From NCBI GenBank assembly GCA_945875585.1, contig CAMCLK010000022.1, forward strand, positions 1 to 64,000: a stretch of DNA of 64,000 nt, in the 5' to 3' direction. Under the pieces are notes generated by a model, which was not told where the DNA came from, did not search any database, and saw only the letters and a list, made by a program, of their open reading frames with translations. The position numbers and the translations under genes are program-made. Shown here in pieces: positions 8,750 to 18,900 of the stretch (position 1 is its first letter; each line of letters opens with the position of its first letter). This DNA is from Candidatus Kuenenia stuttgartensis (GTDB taxonomy: Bacteria; Planctomycetota; Planctomycetia; Gemmatales; Gemmataceae).

Positions 8750-8910
8750 GGTGTGGCTCCTGCTGCGTACAAGCCTTGAATATACCACTCATTCATTCGC
8801 CGCGTGCAGTGCCATATTCATGGTGCCTGCAAGCGCCATGAAATCTGTTTGCATCTGGTGGTTTGAGCCAAGACATTCTACTGTTGGACTCCCACGAGGA
8901 TGAACACTCC

Positions 8911-10941
8911 ATGAACACGATCCTGTACGCATGTTTGTTGCTGGCTGGTGAAGACGTTGTGGTTTACGGAGCGACTCCAGCTGGAATAGCTGCCGCGCTG
9001 CAGGTGAAGCGGATGGGCCATTCCGTGCTGCTGCTGGAACCAACGGCGCATGTGGGTGGACTGACGGCATCCGGCTTGGGTTTCACCGATTCGGGAGACA
9101 AGGCGGTTGTTGGTGGCATATCCCGTGAATTTTACCGGGCCATCAAGAAGCATTACGAGCAGCCCGCCGCGTGGACATTTGAAAAACGCGACGACAATCG
9201 ATCGGCACGCTCCAACGAAGATGCCATGTGGACCTTTGAGCCGAAGGTGGCTGAGGCTACTCTGCTCGCCATGCTGCGCGCCGAGGGAATCGAACCGCGC
9301 CTGAACCAGCGGCTGCTGCGCGACAAGGGTGCGGGAGTGGTGCGGAAAGGTACGGGAATAACGTCGATCAGGCTTGAAGGCGGCGGTTCAGTACTCTCGG
9401 CCAAAGTCTTTATCGACGCAACTTATGAAGGCGACCTGATGGCTGAGGCTGGGGTTCCCTACCACGTTGGGCGTGAATCCACTTCCGATTTCAATGAATC
9501 GCTAGCGGGTGTTCAGCGTAGGTTGAATGTGCACAGTCATCGGTTCATCCACCATGTGGATCCTTACAAGATTAAAGGTAATCCCCAGAGCGGGCTCTTG
9601 CCGGGCATCGAGGCGACATTGCCGCCGGATGGTTCGGCAGACAAACGAGTGCAGGCTTATTGTTACCGGCTGTGCATGACCCAAGTGAAAGCCAACAAGG
9701 TTGACTGGCCTATGCCTGAAGGCTATCAGGAAAGCGATTACGAGCTTTTGCTGCGCACCATCGAGTCGGGTGACCAGCGCATGCCGTTCAAGCCCGATAT
9801 GATGCCGAACGGCAAGACTGACACGAACAACAACTGTGCTGTCAGCACCGATTACATAGGCCAGAACTACGATTACCCCGAAGCGAGCTACGCCCGCCGC
9901 AGGGAAATTGAGCGCGCGCATGAGCGGTACCAGAAGGGGCTGTTTTACACGCTGTCTCATAACCCGCGTATACCGGAGTCGTTTAGAGCGCGCGTGGCTG
10001 AATGGGGCCTTTCCAGAGACGAATTTGTGGGTACAGGCCATTGGCCGCACCAGATTTATGTGCGTGAAGCCAGACGCATGCGCGGGGCACTGGTGCAGAC
10101 CGAGCGCCACTGCCGCGCATTGGATCCCATCGACGATTCCGTGGGAATGGGGTCTTACAACATGGACTCACACAATTGCGCTCGCTATGTGACCTCCGAG
10201 GGCTTTGTGCAGAACGAGGGTGACATTCAGGTTGGCCCCGGCGGCGCCTACGCCATCAGCTACCGGGCGCTCACACCCAAGGCTTCTGACTGTGTGAACT
10301 TGCTGGTGCCGGTTTGCTTGTCGTCGACCCATATGGCGTACGGGTCCATTCGCATGGAGCCCGTGTTTTTCGTGCTGGGGCAATCAGCAGGCACAGCGGC
10401 GGCGATGGCCATTGAGGGCAATATCAGCGTTCAGGAAGTGCCTTATGAGGCACTGAAAAGTCGCCTGCTGAAGGATGGGCAGGTTCTGAGTTACAAACGC
10501 GAAAAGCGTTTGTCGGGCCTAGATCCAGCCAGAATACCCGGAATTGTTGTGGATGATGAGTCTGCAACTTCGGTTGGAATATGGACTGCCAGCAACGCCA
10601 ACCCGCCCTTTGTTGGCAATGGATATCGGCACGATGGCAACGAATGCAAGGGAGACAAGAAGTATACGTTTACAGCGATGTTGCCTGCTGAAGGCATGTA
10701 TTCGGTCGCGGTATTTTACAGCACCAATGCCAACAGGGCGACCAATGTTCCAGTCGTGGTGACGCATGCTGGCGGAGAGGCGCGTGTGGTGATGAACCAG
10801 CGCAAATCTGCGGGTAAAGATGGATACACGGTTCTGGGTACCTACCGGTTTGCTGGAGGCGCGGCCAAGGTCGAAATCTCCAACAAAGGCACCGATGGTT
10901 ATGTCATTGCCGATGCGGTTCGCTGGTTGCCTGTGCGTTAA
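8911..10941 (+). CDS. Exported FAD-dependent oxidoreductase with golvesin-like C-terminal domain
   Basis: This 676-aa protein begins at ATG 8911 after GAGGA; an in-frame TTG upstream is less likely. It opens with a dinucleotide-binding fold, VVVYGATPAGIAAAL, followed by the flavin motif EPTAHVGGLTASGLG, the signature of the FAD_oxidored (PF12831-type) family. A second conserved block near residue 480 includes RMEPVFFVLGQSAGTAAAMA. The last 130 residues (about 545-676) form a beta-rich module ending in GYVIADAVRWLPV, as in golvesin or xanthan-lyase C-terminal domains, which may bind carbohydrate. The N-terminal hydrophobic stretch is very short, so export is uncertain. The substrate is unknown. 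It is followed by the giant dehydrogenase/cytochrome gene on the same strand. Confidence 0.88.
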   Translation: MNTILYACLLLAGEDVVVYGATPAGIAAALQVKRMGHSVLLLEPTAHVGGLTASGLGFTDSGDKAVVGGISREFYRAIKKHYEQPAAWTFEKRDDNRSARSNEDAMWTFEPKVAEATLLAMLRAEGIEPRLNQRLLRDKGAGVVRKGTGITSIRLEGGGSVLSAKVFIDATYEGDLMAEAGVPYHVGRESTSDFNESLAGVQRRLNVHSHRFIHHVDPYKIKGNPQSGLLPGIEATLPPDGSADKRVQAYCYRLCMTQVKANKVDWPMPEGYQESDYELLLRTIESGDQRMPFKPDMMPNGKTDTNNNCAVSTDYIGQNYDYPEASYARRREIERAHERYQKGLFYTLSHNPRIPESFRARVAEWGLSRDEFVGTGHWPHQIYVREARRMRGALVQTERHCRALDPIDDSVGMGSYNMDSHNCARYVTSEGFVQNEGDIQVGPGGAYAISYRALTPKASDCVNLLVPVCLSSTHMAYGSIRMEPVFFVLGQSAGTAAAMAIEGNISVQEVPYEALKSRLLKDGQVLSYKREKRLSGLDPARIPGIVVDDESATSVGIWTASNANPPFVGNGYRHDGNECKGDKKYTFTAMLPAEGMYSVAVFYSTNANRATNVPVVVTHAGGEARVVMNQRKSAGKDGYTVLGTYRFAGGAAKVEISNKGTDGYVIADAVRWLPVR

Positions 10942-10944
10942 AAT

Positions 10945-10963
10945 CAGCAGTAAATCACTGCTG
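10945..10963 (+). terminator. Short hairpin after the FAD oxidoreductase gene
   Basis: A 7-bp perfect stem (CAGCAGT/ACTGCTG) with a 5-nt loop begins 3 bp past the stop codon. No T-run follows, so it may only stabilise the mRNA end or act as a weak terminator. Confidence 0.35.
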
Positions 10964-11031
10964 GAATGCCATGGCGACCCGTGTTAGAGTGCTGATTCGC
11001 CTACCAGGTACTGTTGAATGGAACCCTCCCC

Positions 11032-14000
11032 ATGATCGTCGTCAGTATTCTTGCAACCTTGTTATTGGTATCGGCCGCGGATCCCTTGGTGTTGTTCAAG
11101 GGTGAACGGGTTGCGGTGATCGGCAATACCTTGGCAGATCGGATGCAGCACACGGGGTATTTGGAGGCGAGGTTGCAGGCCCGCTACCCCGAGCATGGCG
11201 TTACTTTGCGCCATATGGGGTTCTCGGGCGATGAACTGAAGACGCGCCTCAGGTCGTCCAATTTCGGGTCGCCGGAACAGTGGATGTCCAAAACCAAAAC
11301 GAGCCTGATTCTGGCGTTCTTTGGTTACAACGAGTCGTGGGCAGGTCCAGCAGGGCTGGAAGCTTTCCGGAAAGACTTGAAGGAAGTGCTGGCGGGCTAC
11401 CGAAGCCAGAAATTCGATGGGACACAGCCACCACGTGTCGTCGTTTTTTCGCCGATTGCTTTCGAGAACCACCACTCGGCACACCTTCCGGATGGCGAAT
11501 CCGCCAACAGGAATCTCGCGATTTACACCAAGGCTATGGCTGAGGTGTCGGGCGAGCTTGGTTTGCCTTTTGTGGATCTTTATAATCCCACGCTGGAGCT
11601 GATGGCGCGATCAAAGAAGCGCCTCACTATCAATGGAATTCATCTCACGGACGATGGATATGCCGCCTTGGCGGATATCATCGACCGGGCGCTGTTTGGC
11701 GCGCCCGTCAAAGCGGCGCCCGAGCGACTCGAAGCCATCCGCAAGACCGTGCTCGACAAAGATTTCATGTGGTTCAATCGCTACCGCACGACAGATGGTT
11801 ACTCCATCTATGGTGGGCGTGCTGATCTCAGGTTCGTGGAAGGGCAGACCAACCGCGTGGTCATGGATCGCGAGATGGAAGTTCTCGACGCCATGACTGC
11901 CAACCGCGACAAGGTGGTTTGGGCTGCTGCTCAAGGTCGCAAGGAAACCGTGGGCAGCGATTCTACACCCGATTTCATACCGGTGGTTACCAACAAGCCG
12001 GGGAAGCTTGAAGGTGGCAAGCATGAATTTCTCTCCGCTGTGGGCGCGATCGACAAAATGACTGTTGGCAAGGGACTGAAGGTGAACTTGTTTGCCTCGG
12101 AAGAAACCTGGCCAGAACTCGCCAATCCGGTGCAGATGGCGTGGGACGCCAAGGGCAGGCTGTGGGTGGCTGTGTGGCCTACCTACCCTCACTGGAAGCC
12201 CAAAGAGCCCATGAACGACAAGCTGCTGGTGCTGGAAGACACCAATGGTGACGGCAAAGCCGACAAAATGACCGTTTTTGCAGACGGACTGCATAATCCT
12301 ACCGGTTTTGAATTTGCCAATGGTGGCGTGCTGGTGGCTCAGGCGCCGGATCTGGTTTATTTGGCCGATACCGATGGCGACGGCAAGGCAGATGTGCGCA
12401 AGCGCGTGCTTCATGGCTTGGATTCCGCTGATACCCACCATACGGCTAACAGTTTTGCCACCGATCCGGGAGGCGCCATCTACTTCCAGGAAGGCACGTT
12501 TCACCACACGCAGGTGGAAACACCGTTTGGAGCGCCATGGCGTTGCGCCAACGGCGGAGTATTCCGTTACGAGCCCCGTTCGCAGAAATTTGAAGTCTAT
12601 GTCACCTATGGCTTTGCCAACCCCCATGGTCACGTCTTCGACAAATGGGGGCAAGATATTGTGGTGGATGGCACAGGCTCGAACCCGTACCACGGCACAC
12701 TGTTCAGCGGATTATTACCGTACCCCAACAAGCACAATCGCCCGCCGCAGGTTTACCAGCAGCGTACGCGTCCGTGCCCCGGAATGGAGTATGTTTCGTC
12801 CCAGCATTTCCCGGAAGAATTTCAGGGGAACTTGCTGGTGGGCAACGTGATCGGCTTCCAAGGAATTCTGCGCTATAAAGTACTCGACAAGGATTCCAGT
12901 TTCGGAGCCGAGGAGCTGGAACCAATTCTGTCGTCAACCGACCCGAACTTCCGTCCATCGGACTTGAAATTCGGAGCAGACGGCGCGCTGTATTTCATCG
13001 ACTGGCATAACCCGATCATCGGCCACATGCAGCACAACCTGCGCGATCCTAGCCGCGATCGCGAGCACGGCCGCATTTACCGCGTGACCTACGAAGGTAG
13101 GCCTTTGCAGAAAACCCCAGCCATGGTTGGCAGGCCGATATCTGATGTGGTCGCGCTTTTAAACCACCCTGTGGATCGCACACGTGGGTTGGCCCGTATG
13201 GAACTGGCCTCGCGCCCCGCGGCCGATGTCGAAAAAGCCTTGAAGGCTTGGCTGCAAGGCAAGAACCCATCGGCCAATGCCCGTGAATTCACCGAGGCCC
13301 TTTGGGTGATGCAGCACCTCGATGCTCCACATCCGGAATTGCTGAAGGCTGTGCTTGGAAGCTCGGACTTTCATGCGCGCGCTGCTGCTGTTCGGGTGCT
13401 GTGCGCTTGGCGCGACCGGATCAGCGATACGGTTTCATTGTTGAAAACATTGGCCGCCGACGAGCATCCTCGAGTTCGGCTTGAGGCGGTGCGTGCCGCG
13501 AGTTGGGTGAACCGCGCCGAGGCTGTTGAGGTTCCCATTATTGCCGGAACCAAGCCGGGTGATGTTTACATCGACTTCTTGCGTGGTGAAACCATGCGCA
13601 CGCTGGAACCACTTTATAAGGAGGCGTTGGCTCGGGGTGAAAAGGTCGAATTCACCACCGAGGCGGCCAATCGCTACCTGCTGCGCACTCTGAGCGTGGA
13701 GTCGCTGCTGAAACAACCACGCGTTCCTGCGGCCTTGACTGAAATTTTGCTGCGTCCGGGTGTGCGCGATGAAGCCCGCCGGTCTGCCCTGACCGATCTG
13801 GCCCGCGCTGGCAAGCGTACTGAAATGAAGACGTTGCTGGATTTGATCAGCGGGACGGGCGCCGCCACAGAACCACGCGACGAGGCAACGCTTGTGGAAC
13901 TGGTCCGGCTGATTCCGGGGCGTCCTGCCGCTGAACTTGGCGAGGTTCGCCCGGATATTGAAAATTTGGCAATCAATGGCCGCCAGCCACTTCTGAGGCA

Positions 14001-15948
14001 GGTGGCGTATGTGATGCTGCTGACGGTTGATGGCGTTCCCGACAAGGTCTGGACGCTGGCCAGCGGTTCGGTGCGCGGATTGCGCGATCTGGTGGGGGCT
14101 ATTCCCATGCTAAGTGATACCGCCATGCGCGCTACTCTGTATCCGAAAATCGCACCATTGCTCGATGGCTTGCCCAAGGGTTTGGATGTGAAGGCCTCGA
14201 AGCAGGTCAACGGCCGCTTTGTGCGGGTGGAACTGCCCGGCAGGCAGCGCACGCTGACCTTGGCCGAAGTTGAAGTGATGTCGGATGGCGTGAACATCGC
14301 CCGCAAGGGCAAGGCCAGCCAAAGCAGCGTCTCGAATGGAGGCGAACCTAGCCGCGCCATCGATGGAAATCGAAGTGGCGAGTACGGTTCGGGCAGCCAG
14401 ACGCATACCCAAGAGGGCGCGATCAACCCTTGGTGGGAGCTTGATCTGGGAGGTGAATTCCCGATCGACACAGTGGTTATTTATAATCGAACCGATGGCA
14501 ATCTGGGTGGTCGCCTTTCCAACCACACCATCAAGGTTCTCGATAGTGCCCGCAAGGTGTTGTTCGAGAAAACCGGCCTGCCAGCGCCTGCTGTTAGCGC
14601 CAAGGTAGATGTGGGAGGCGAGTCTCCAGATCGTGCCCTGCGGGCTGAAACGATGTTGGCGCTGGTAGCGGTGCGTGGGCAGGAAGAAAAAACCTTTACC
14701 CTTTTGGCTGACCGCGTGAAGGCCGACAAGGACCGTCTACAGGCTGTTCGTGCCCTTTCGCGTCTGCCCCGCGCCGCTTGGTCGCGTGCCGAGGCACCGG
14801 CACTGGCGGACATTGTGCTTGGAGTTATCAAGCGCATTCCTGCCAATGAGCGTACCGGCCCCGCGGCGATCGACTACGTCGAGTTTGCCGATGGCCTTGC
14901 GGGACTTCTACCAGCCGAGAAATCCCGTGCCCTGCGCCGCGATTTGGGTGAGTTGGCCGTGCGTGTGATACGCCTCGGAACACTTCCCGAACGCATGGCA
15001 TACGACAAGGAACTGCTGGTGGTGCAGGCGGGCAAGCCGCTAGAAATTGTGCTTGGCAACGACGATTTCATGCCGCACAATTTCGTGATCACAAAGCCGG
15101 GCGCACTGGAGGAAGTTGGCATGCTCGCCGAGGCGAGTGCTGCTAATCCGGAGTTCCAGGCGCGGCAATTTGTCCCCAATTCTAACAAGATTCTGCTTTC
15201 CAGCAGGCTTTTGCAAACACGTGAATCGCAGCAACTCGCGTTCACGGCGCCCGCGACGCCCGGGGTTTACCCGTATGTGTGCACCTATCCGGGGCACTGG
15301 CGCCGCATGTACGGTGCCCTTTATGTTGTTGACGATCTTGATGCCTATCTGGCCAACCCGGAAGCGTATTTGGCGAAAAACCCAATGCCTGCCGCCGATG
15401 CGCTGCTGAAAGATCGCCGCCCTCGTACAGAATGGAAGCTGGAAGATTTGGCGCTTTCGGTGGAGCATTTGGAACCGGGCAGAAACTACAACAGTGGCCG
15501 GCAGATGTTCACCATGGCCTCGTGCATCTCTTGCCACAAGGTGGGAGATCAGGGGAACGATTTTGGGCCCAAGCTAACAGAACTGGATCCGAAGTGGAAA
15601 CCAGTCGATGTGCTGCGCGAGATTCTGGATCCATCGCTGCGTATCCACGAAAAATTCAAGTCGCAGGTGGTTGAGCTTAAGAATGGCAAAACCGTCACCG
15701 GACTTGTGATGGGCGAGAAAGATGGCAACCTGCTGCTGGTGGAAAATCCGCTAGCCAAAGCCACCGCCACGGCTATACCGCTTAATCAGATTGAAACGCG
15801 TACGGAATCGAAGGTCTCGCTCATGCCCAAGGGGCTGCTCGACAAACTCAGCCGTGACGAAGTCTTGGATCTGCTCAGTTTTGTATTTGCCAAGGGTGAT
15901 CCTAAGCATCCGCTGTTCACCAAGGGTGGCCACGGGCACGGCCACTAA
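11032..15948 (+). CDS. Giant multidomain protein: SGNH-like, sorbosone-dehydrogenase propeller, HEAT, discoidin, cupredoxin, cytochrome c
   Basis: This 1638-aa exported protein starts at ATG 11032 with the signal MIVVSILATLLLVSAA. Residues about 20-230 resemble an SGNH/GDSL hydrolase, with NGIHLTDDGY carrying the C-terminal histidine block, but the usual serine block reads IGNTLAD. Residues about 330-690 form the planctomycete sorbosone-dehydrogenase-like beta-propeller, followed by HEAT-like helices. A discoidin (F5/8 C) module lies near 1050-1200. A cupredoxin near 1330-1440 shows type-1 copper ligands in FMPHNF and CTYPGHWRRM. The C-terminal cytochrome c has CISCH near residue 1500 and the tail is HGHGH. 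It probably oxidises a sugar or polymer-derived substrate outside the cytoplasm and passes electrons through copper and heme. The next genes (DUF1549/1553, DUF1501) follow on the same strand. Confidence 0.9.
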   Translation: MIVVSILATLLLVSAADPLVLFKGERVAVIGNTLADRMQHTGYLEARLQARYPEHGVTLRHMGFSGDELKTRLRSSNFGSPEQWMSKTKTSLILAFFGYNESWAGPAGLEAFRKDLKEVLAGYRSQKFDGTQPPRVVVFSPIAFENHHSAHLPDGESANRNLAIYTKAMAEVSGELGLPFVDLYNPTLELMARSKKRLTINGIHLTDDGYAALADIIDRALFGAPVKAAPERLEAIRKTVLDKDFMWFNRYRTTDGYSIYGGRADLRFVEGQTNRVVMDREMEVLDAMTANRDKVVWAAAQGRKETVGSDSTPDFIPVVTNKPGKLEGGKHEFLSAVGAIDKMTVGKGLKVNLFASEETWPELANPVQMAWDAKGRLWVAVWPTYPHWKPKEPMNDKLLVLEDTNGDGKADKMTVFADGLHNPTGFEFANGGVLVAQAPDLVYLADTDGDGKADVRKRVLHGLDSADTHHTANSFATDPGGAIYFQEGTFHHTQVETPFGAPWRCANGGVFRYEPRSQKFEVYVTYGFANPHGHVFDKWGQDIVVDGTGSNPYHGTLFSGLLPYPNKHNRPPQVYQQRTRPCPGMEYVSSQHFPEEFQGNLLVGNVIGFQGILRYKVLDKDSSFGAEELEPILSSTDPNFRPSDLKFGADGALYFIDWHNPIIGHMQHNLRDPSRDREHGRIYRVTYEGRPLQKTPAMVGRPISDVVALLNHPVDRTRGLARMELASRPAADVEKALKAWLQGKNPSANAREFTEALWVMQHLDAPHPELLKAVLGSSDFHARAAAVRVLCAWRDRISDTVSLLKTLAADEHPRVRLEAVRAASWVNRAEAVEVPIIAGTKPGDVYIDFLRGETMRTLEPLYKEALARGEKVEFTTEAANRYLLRTLSVESLLKQPRVPAALTEILLRPGVRDEARRSALTDLARAGKRTEMKTLLDLISGTGAATEPRDEATLVELVRLIPGRPAAELGEVRPDIENLAINGRQPLLRQVAYVMLLTVDGVPDKVWTLASGSVRGLRDLVGAIPMLSDTAMRATLYPKIAPLLDGLPKGLDVKASKQVNGRFVRVELPGRQRTLTLAEVEVMSDGVNIARKGKASQSSVSNGGEPSRAIDGNRSGEYGSGSQTHTQEGAINPWWELDLGGEFPIDTVVIYNRTDGNLGGRLSNHTIKVLDSARKVLFEKTGLPAPAVSAKVDVGGESPDRALRAETMLALVAVRGQEEKTFTLLADRVKADKDRLQAVRALSRLPRAAWSRAEAPALADIVLGVIKRIPANERTGPAAIDYVEFADGLAGLLPAEKSRALRRDLGELAVRVIRLGTLPERMAYDKELLVVQAGKPLEIVLGNDDFMPHNFVITKPGALEEVGMLAEASAANPEFQARQFVPNSNKILLSSRLLQTRESQQLAFTAPATPGVYPYVCTYPGHWRRMYGALYVVDDLDAYLANPEAYLAKNPMPAADALLKDRRPRTEWKLEDLALSVEHLEPGRNYNSGRQMFTMASCISCHKVGDQGNDFGPKLTELDPKWKPVDVLREILDPSLRIHEKFKSQVVELKNGKTVTGLVMGEKDGNLLLVENPLAKATATAIPLNQIETRTESKVSLMPKGLLDKLSRDEVLDLLSFVFAKGDPKHPLFTKGGHGHGH

Positions 15949-15962
15949 TACGGAAGCATGCC

Positions 15963-18900
15963 ATGCGAACAACTGCACTATGGATGTTGATTCTGACCTC
16001 GCCGGCGTTGCTCGCTGATCCGGGGGCGAAACCGCCTGTGGATTTCAAGCGGGACATTGAGCCCGTATTAAAGGCGCGTTGTGTCGAGTGCCATACGGGC
16101 TCGAAGCAGAAGGGTGGTTACCGGCTCGACAACCGGGCGGGCGCCACCGATTTTGGCGACACGGGCAAAAAGGGCATTGTTCCGGGTAAATCTGCTGAAA
16201 GTCTGGTGATGGCCCGGGTGCGCGGTACTGAAGGCAAGAGGATGCCCCCTAAGGGCGATCCTCTGACTCCGGCGCAAATCGACGCCATGGCCCGCTGGAT
16301 CGACGCGGGCGCTCCATTTGCAGACGACTCTGTCGCCAGGGTCTCAAGCGACCATTGGGCCTTCCGCAAACCAATGCGGCCCGAGGTGCCGGCGACCAAC
16401 AATCCATGGTCGCGTTCGCCCATTGACGCGTTTATTCTTTCGCGATTGGCCAAGGCGGGGCTGAAACCCAACCCCGAGGCAGACCGCGCCACGCTTCTGC
16501 GCCGTTTGACTCTCGACATCACAGGTTTGCCACCAACACCTGAGGAAATGGATCAGTTTATGGCTGATTCCAAACCCGGGGCACTGGATCGTCAGGTTGA
16601 CCGACTATTGGCGAGTCCCCGTTACGGGGAACGTATGGCGCGCCAATGGCTCGATTTAGCCCGCTACGCCGACAGCAAGGGCTACGGATCCGATCCGTTG
16701 CGTCCTTATATTTGGCGTTACCGCGACTGGGTGATTGATGCCTATAACCGCAACTTGCCTTACGACCAGTTTTCCATCGAGCAGCTTGCGGGTGACCTTC
16801 TGCCTAATGCCACCGATGAAACACGTTTGGCCACGGCATTTCACCGCAACACCATGACCAACACCGAGGGTGGTACCGACGACGAGGAGTTTCGTGTCGC
16901 GGCGATAAAGGACCGGGTGGATACCACCGCCCAGGTGTGGATGGCGCTCACATTGGGATGTGCCAAGTGCCACACGCATAAATTCGATCCGATCACACAG
17001 AAGGAATATTATCAGGTTTTCGCGATCTTCAATCAGACAGCAGACAACGACCACCCCGAAGATCTGCCTCGCCTGCCCACACCCACCGCTGAACAGGCGG
17101 CGCGGAAGGCTGGTATTGCTAAGAAAATGGCTGATTTGCGAGGTCGAATCGATGCCCCGGCGCCGCTGCAAGGCCCCGATTACGAAATCTGGCGGAAGGC
17201 CATCGCCTCGTCTGAAAATGCTTTCAAACCACTGGTCCCCAAAGCCGTGAATGGTTCACAAGCGGCAACCTATACGGTGGGTGCGGATGGTTTGGTGCGG
17301 TTGACATCGCCAGTGCCGGCGGCAACCGTCACCACCGTGGATCTTGGTAATGAACTGGATGGGGTGACAGCAATCCGTCTGGAAATACCCAAAGATGGTG
17401 CTTCCGCCGGTGGCAATGTGGTTATTGACAATCTCCGGCTGGAAAAGTCGAAGCCCGGTGCGGCAGCGGTTACAGCACGGTATCTGCGGTTGGATCTGCC
17501 CGGTAATGGCAAGATGATTCACATCGCCGAAGCCCAGGTATTCCAAGGAAACGAAAATATCGCCCGCAAGGGGAAGGCCAGCCAATCGACAACCGCCTTT
17601 GGTGGCGATGCTGCCAAGGGAATCGATGGCAACACTGATGGGCATTTTGTTTCAGGATCTGTCACCCATACAGCGGAGTCTGATAATCCGTGGTGGGAGG
17701 TTGACCTCGGTAAAGCCTCTGCCGTGGACCGCGTGGTCATCTTCACCCGTGTTGATGGCGGGTTGTACACCCGCATGGACGGTATGGTGGCATCGTTGCT
17801 GGATGATAAACGTCAACCGATCTGGAAGCAGGTATTAACCAAGGCACCGGCTGTAAGCGTGGCCTTGCCTGTTGCCGGTGACCTGACCGTGGCTCTCGGT
17901 GAACCATCCGCCACGCACGAGCAGCCCGGATTTCCAGCGCGCGCGGCCTTGGGGACATCTGGTGCCAAGGTTGGTTGGGGGCTGGGTGGAGGCACAGGAG
18001 CCGATCAGGCGCTGGTTATTCCGCTGGTCAAAGCGTTGTCCAACGAGCAGTTCCGTCTGGTGGTATCTCAGAATTATGGCACCAAGCATGTGATGGGTCG
18101 ATTTCGCATTGGTGTGACTCGGCAGGTTCCGCCTCCGCCCGCTGCTAGCGCAGGTCTTGTTGCTGCCCTTGCCAAAGAAACCCGAAGCTGGACTGTTGCC
18201 GAACGCGATATGGTTCAGCAGGCATGGAACCGGGTCACTCCTGCCCGCGCTGAACTGAATGCCCAGATGGCTCGGTTGGATACCGAATTGAAGGCAGTGG
18301 ATAAGGAAATCGTCAGCACGCCTGTGATGCAGGAGCTGCCTGCCGACCGAAAGCGTGTCACCAACATTTTGGTGAAAGGCAATTTTCTCACCAAGGGAGA
18401 TCCGGTGAATGCCGGTGTGCCCTCGGCGTTCCATGCGTTGCCAAAAGGATCAGTCGATCGCCTTGCGTTTTCTCAGTGGATCGTTTCGCCTGAAAATCCA
18501 CTCACGGCACGCGTGGCTGTGAACCGTTTGTGGGCCCAGATCTTTGGTCGCGGGCTGGTTGAGACAGAGGAAGATTTCGGAATCATGGGTTCAAAACCCA
18601 CGAATCCTGAACTTCTCGACTGGCTGGCAACCGAATATGTGCGCATGGGCTGGGATACCAAGGCCTTGATGCGGATGATTGTGCTTTCAGCCGTTTACCG
18701 ACAAGATGCGCGTGTGGAGGATGATCATCAAAGGATTGACCCGCGCAACGAACTGCTGGCCCACTTCCCAAGGCAGCGCCTTGAAGCCGAAATGGTGCGC
18801 GATCAGGCCTTGGCTGTGAGTGGATTGCTTTCAGGCAAAATGGGTGGTCCTTCTGTCTATCCGCCCCAGCCAGCAGGATTGTGGCAGGCGGCGTTCAACG

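Noticed and set aside
11611..12693. Minus-strand frame of 360 aa within the giant gene
   Set aside because: It lies antisense to the beta-propeller domain, lacks any recognisable domain and has no upstream signals.
13674..14471. Minus-strand Ser/Arg-rich frame of 265 aa
   Set aside because: Its composition is that of an antisense shadow of a GC-rich gene and it has no motif.
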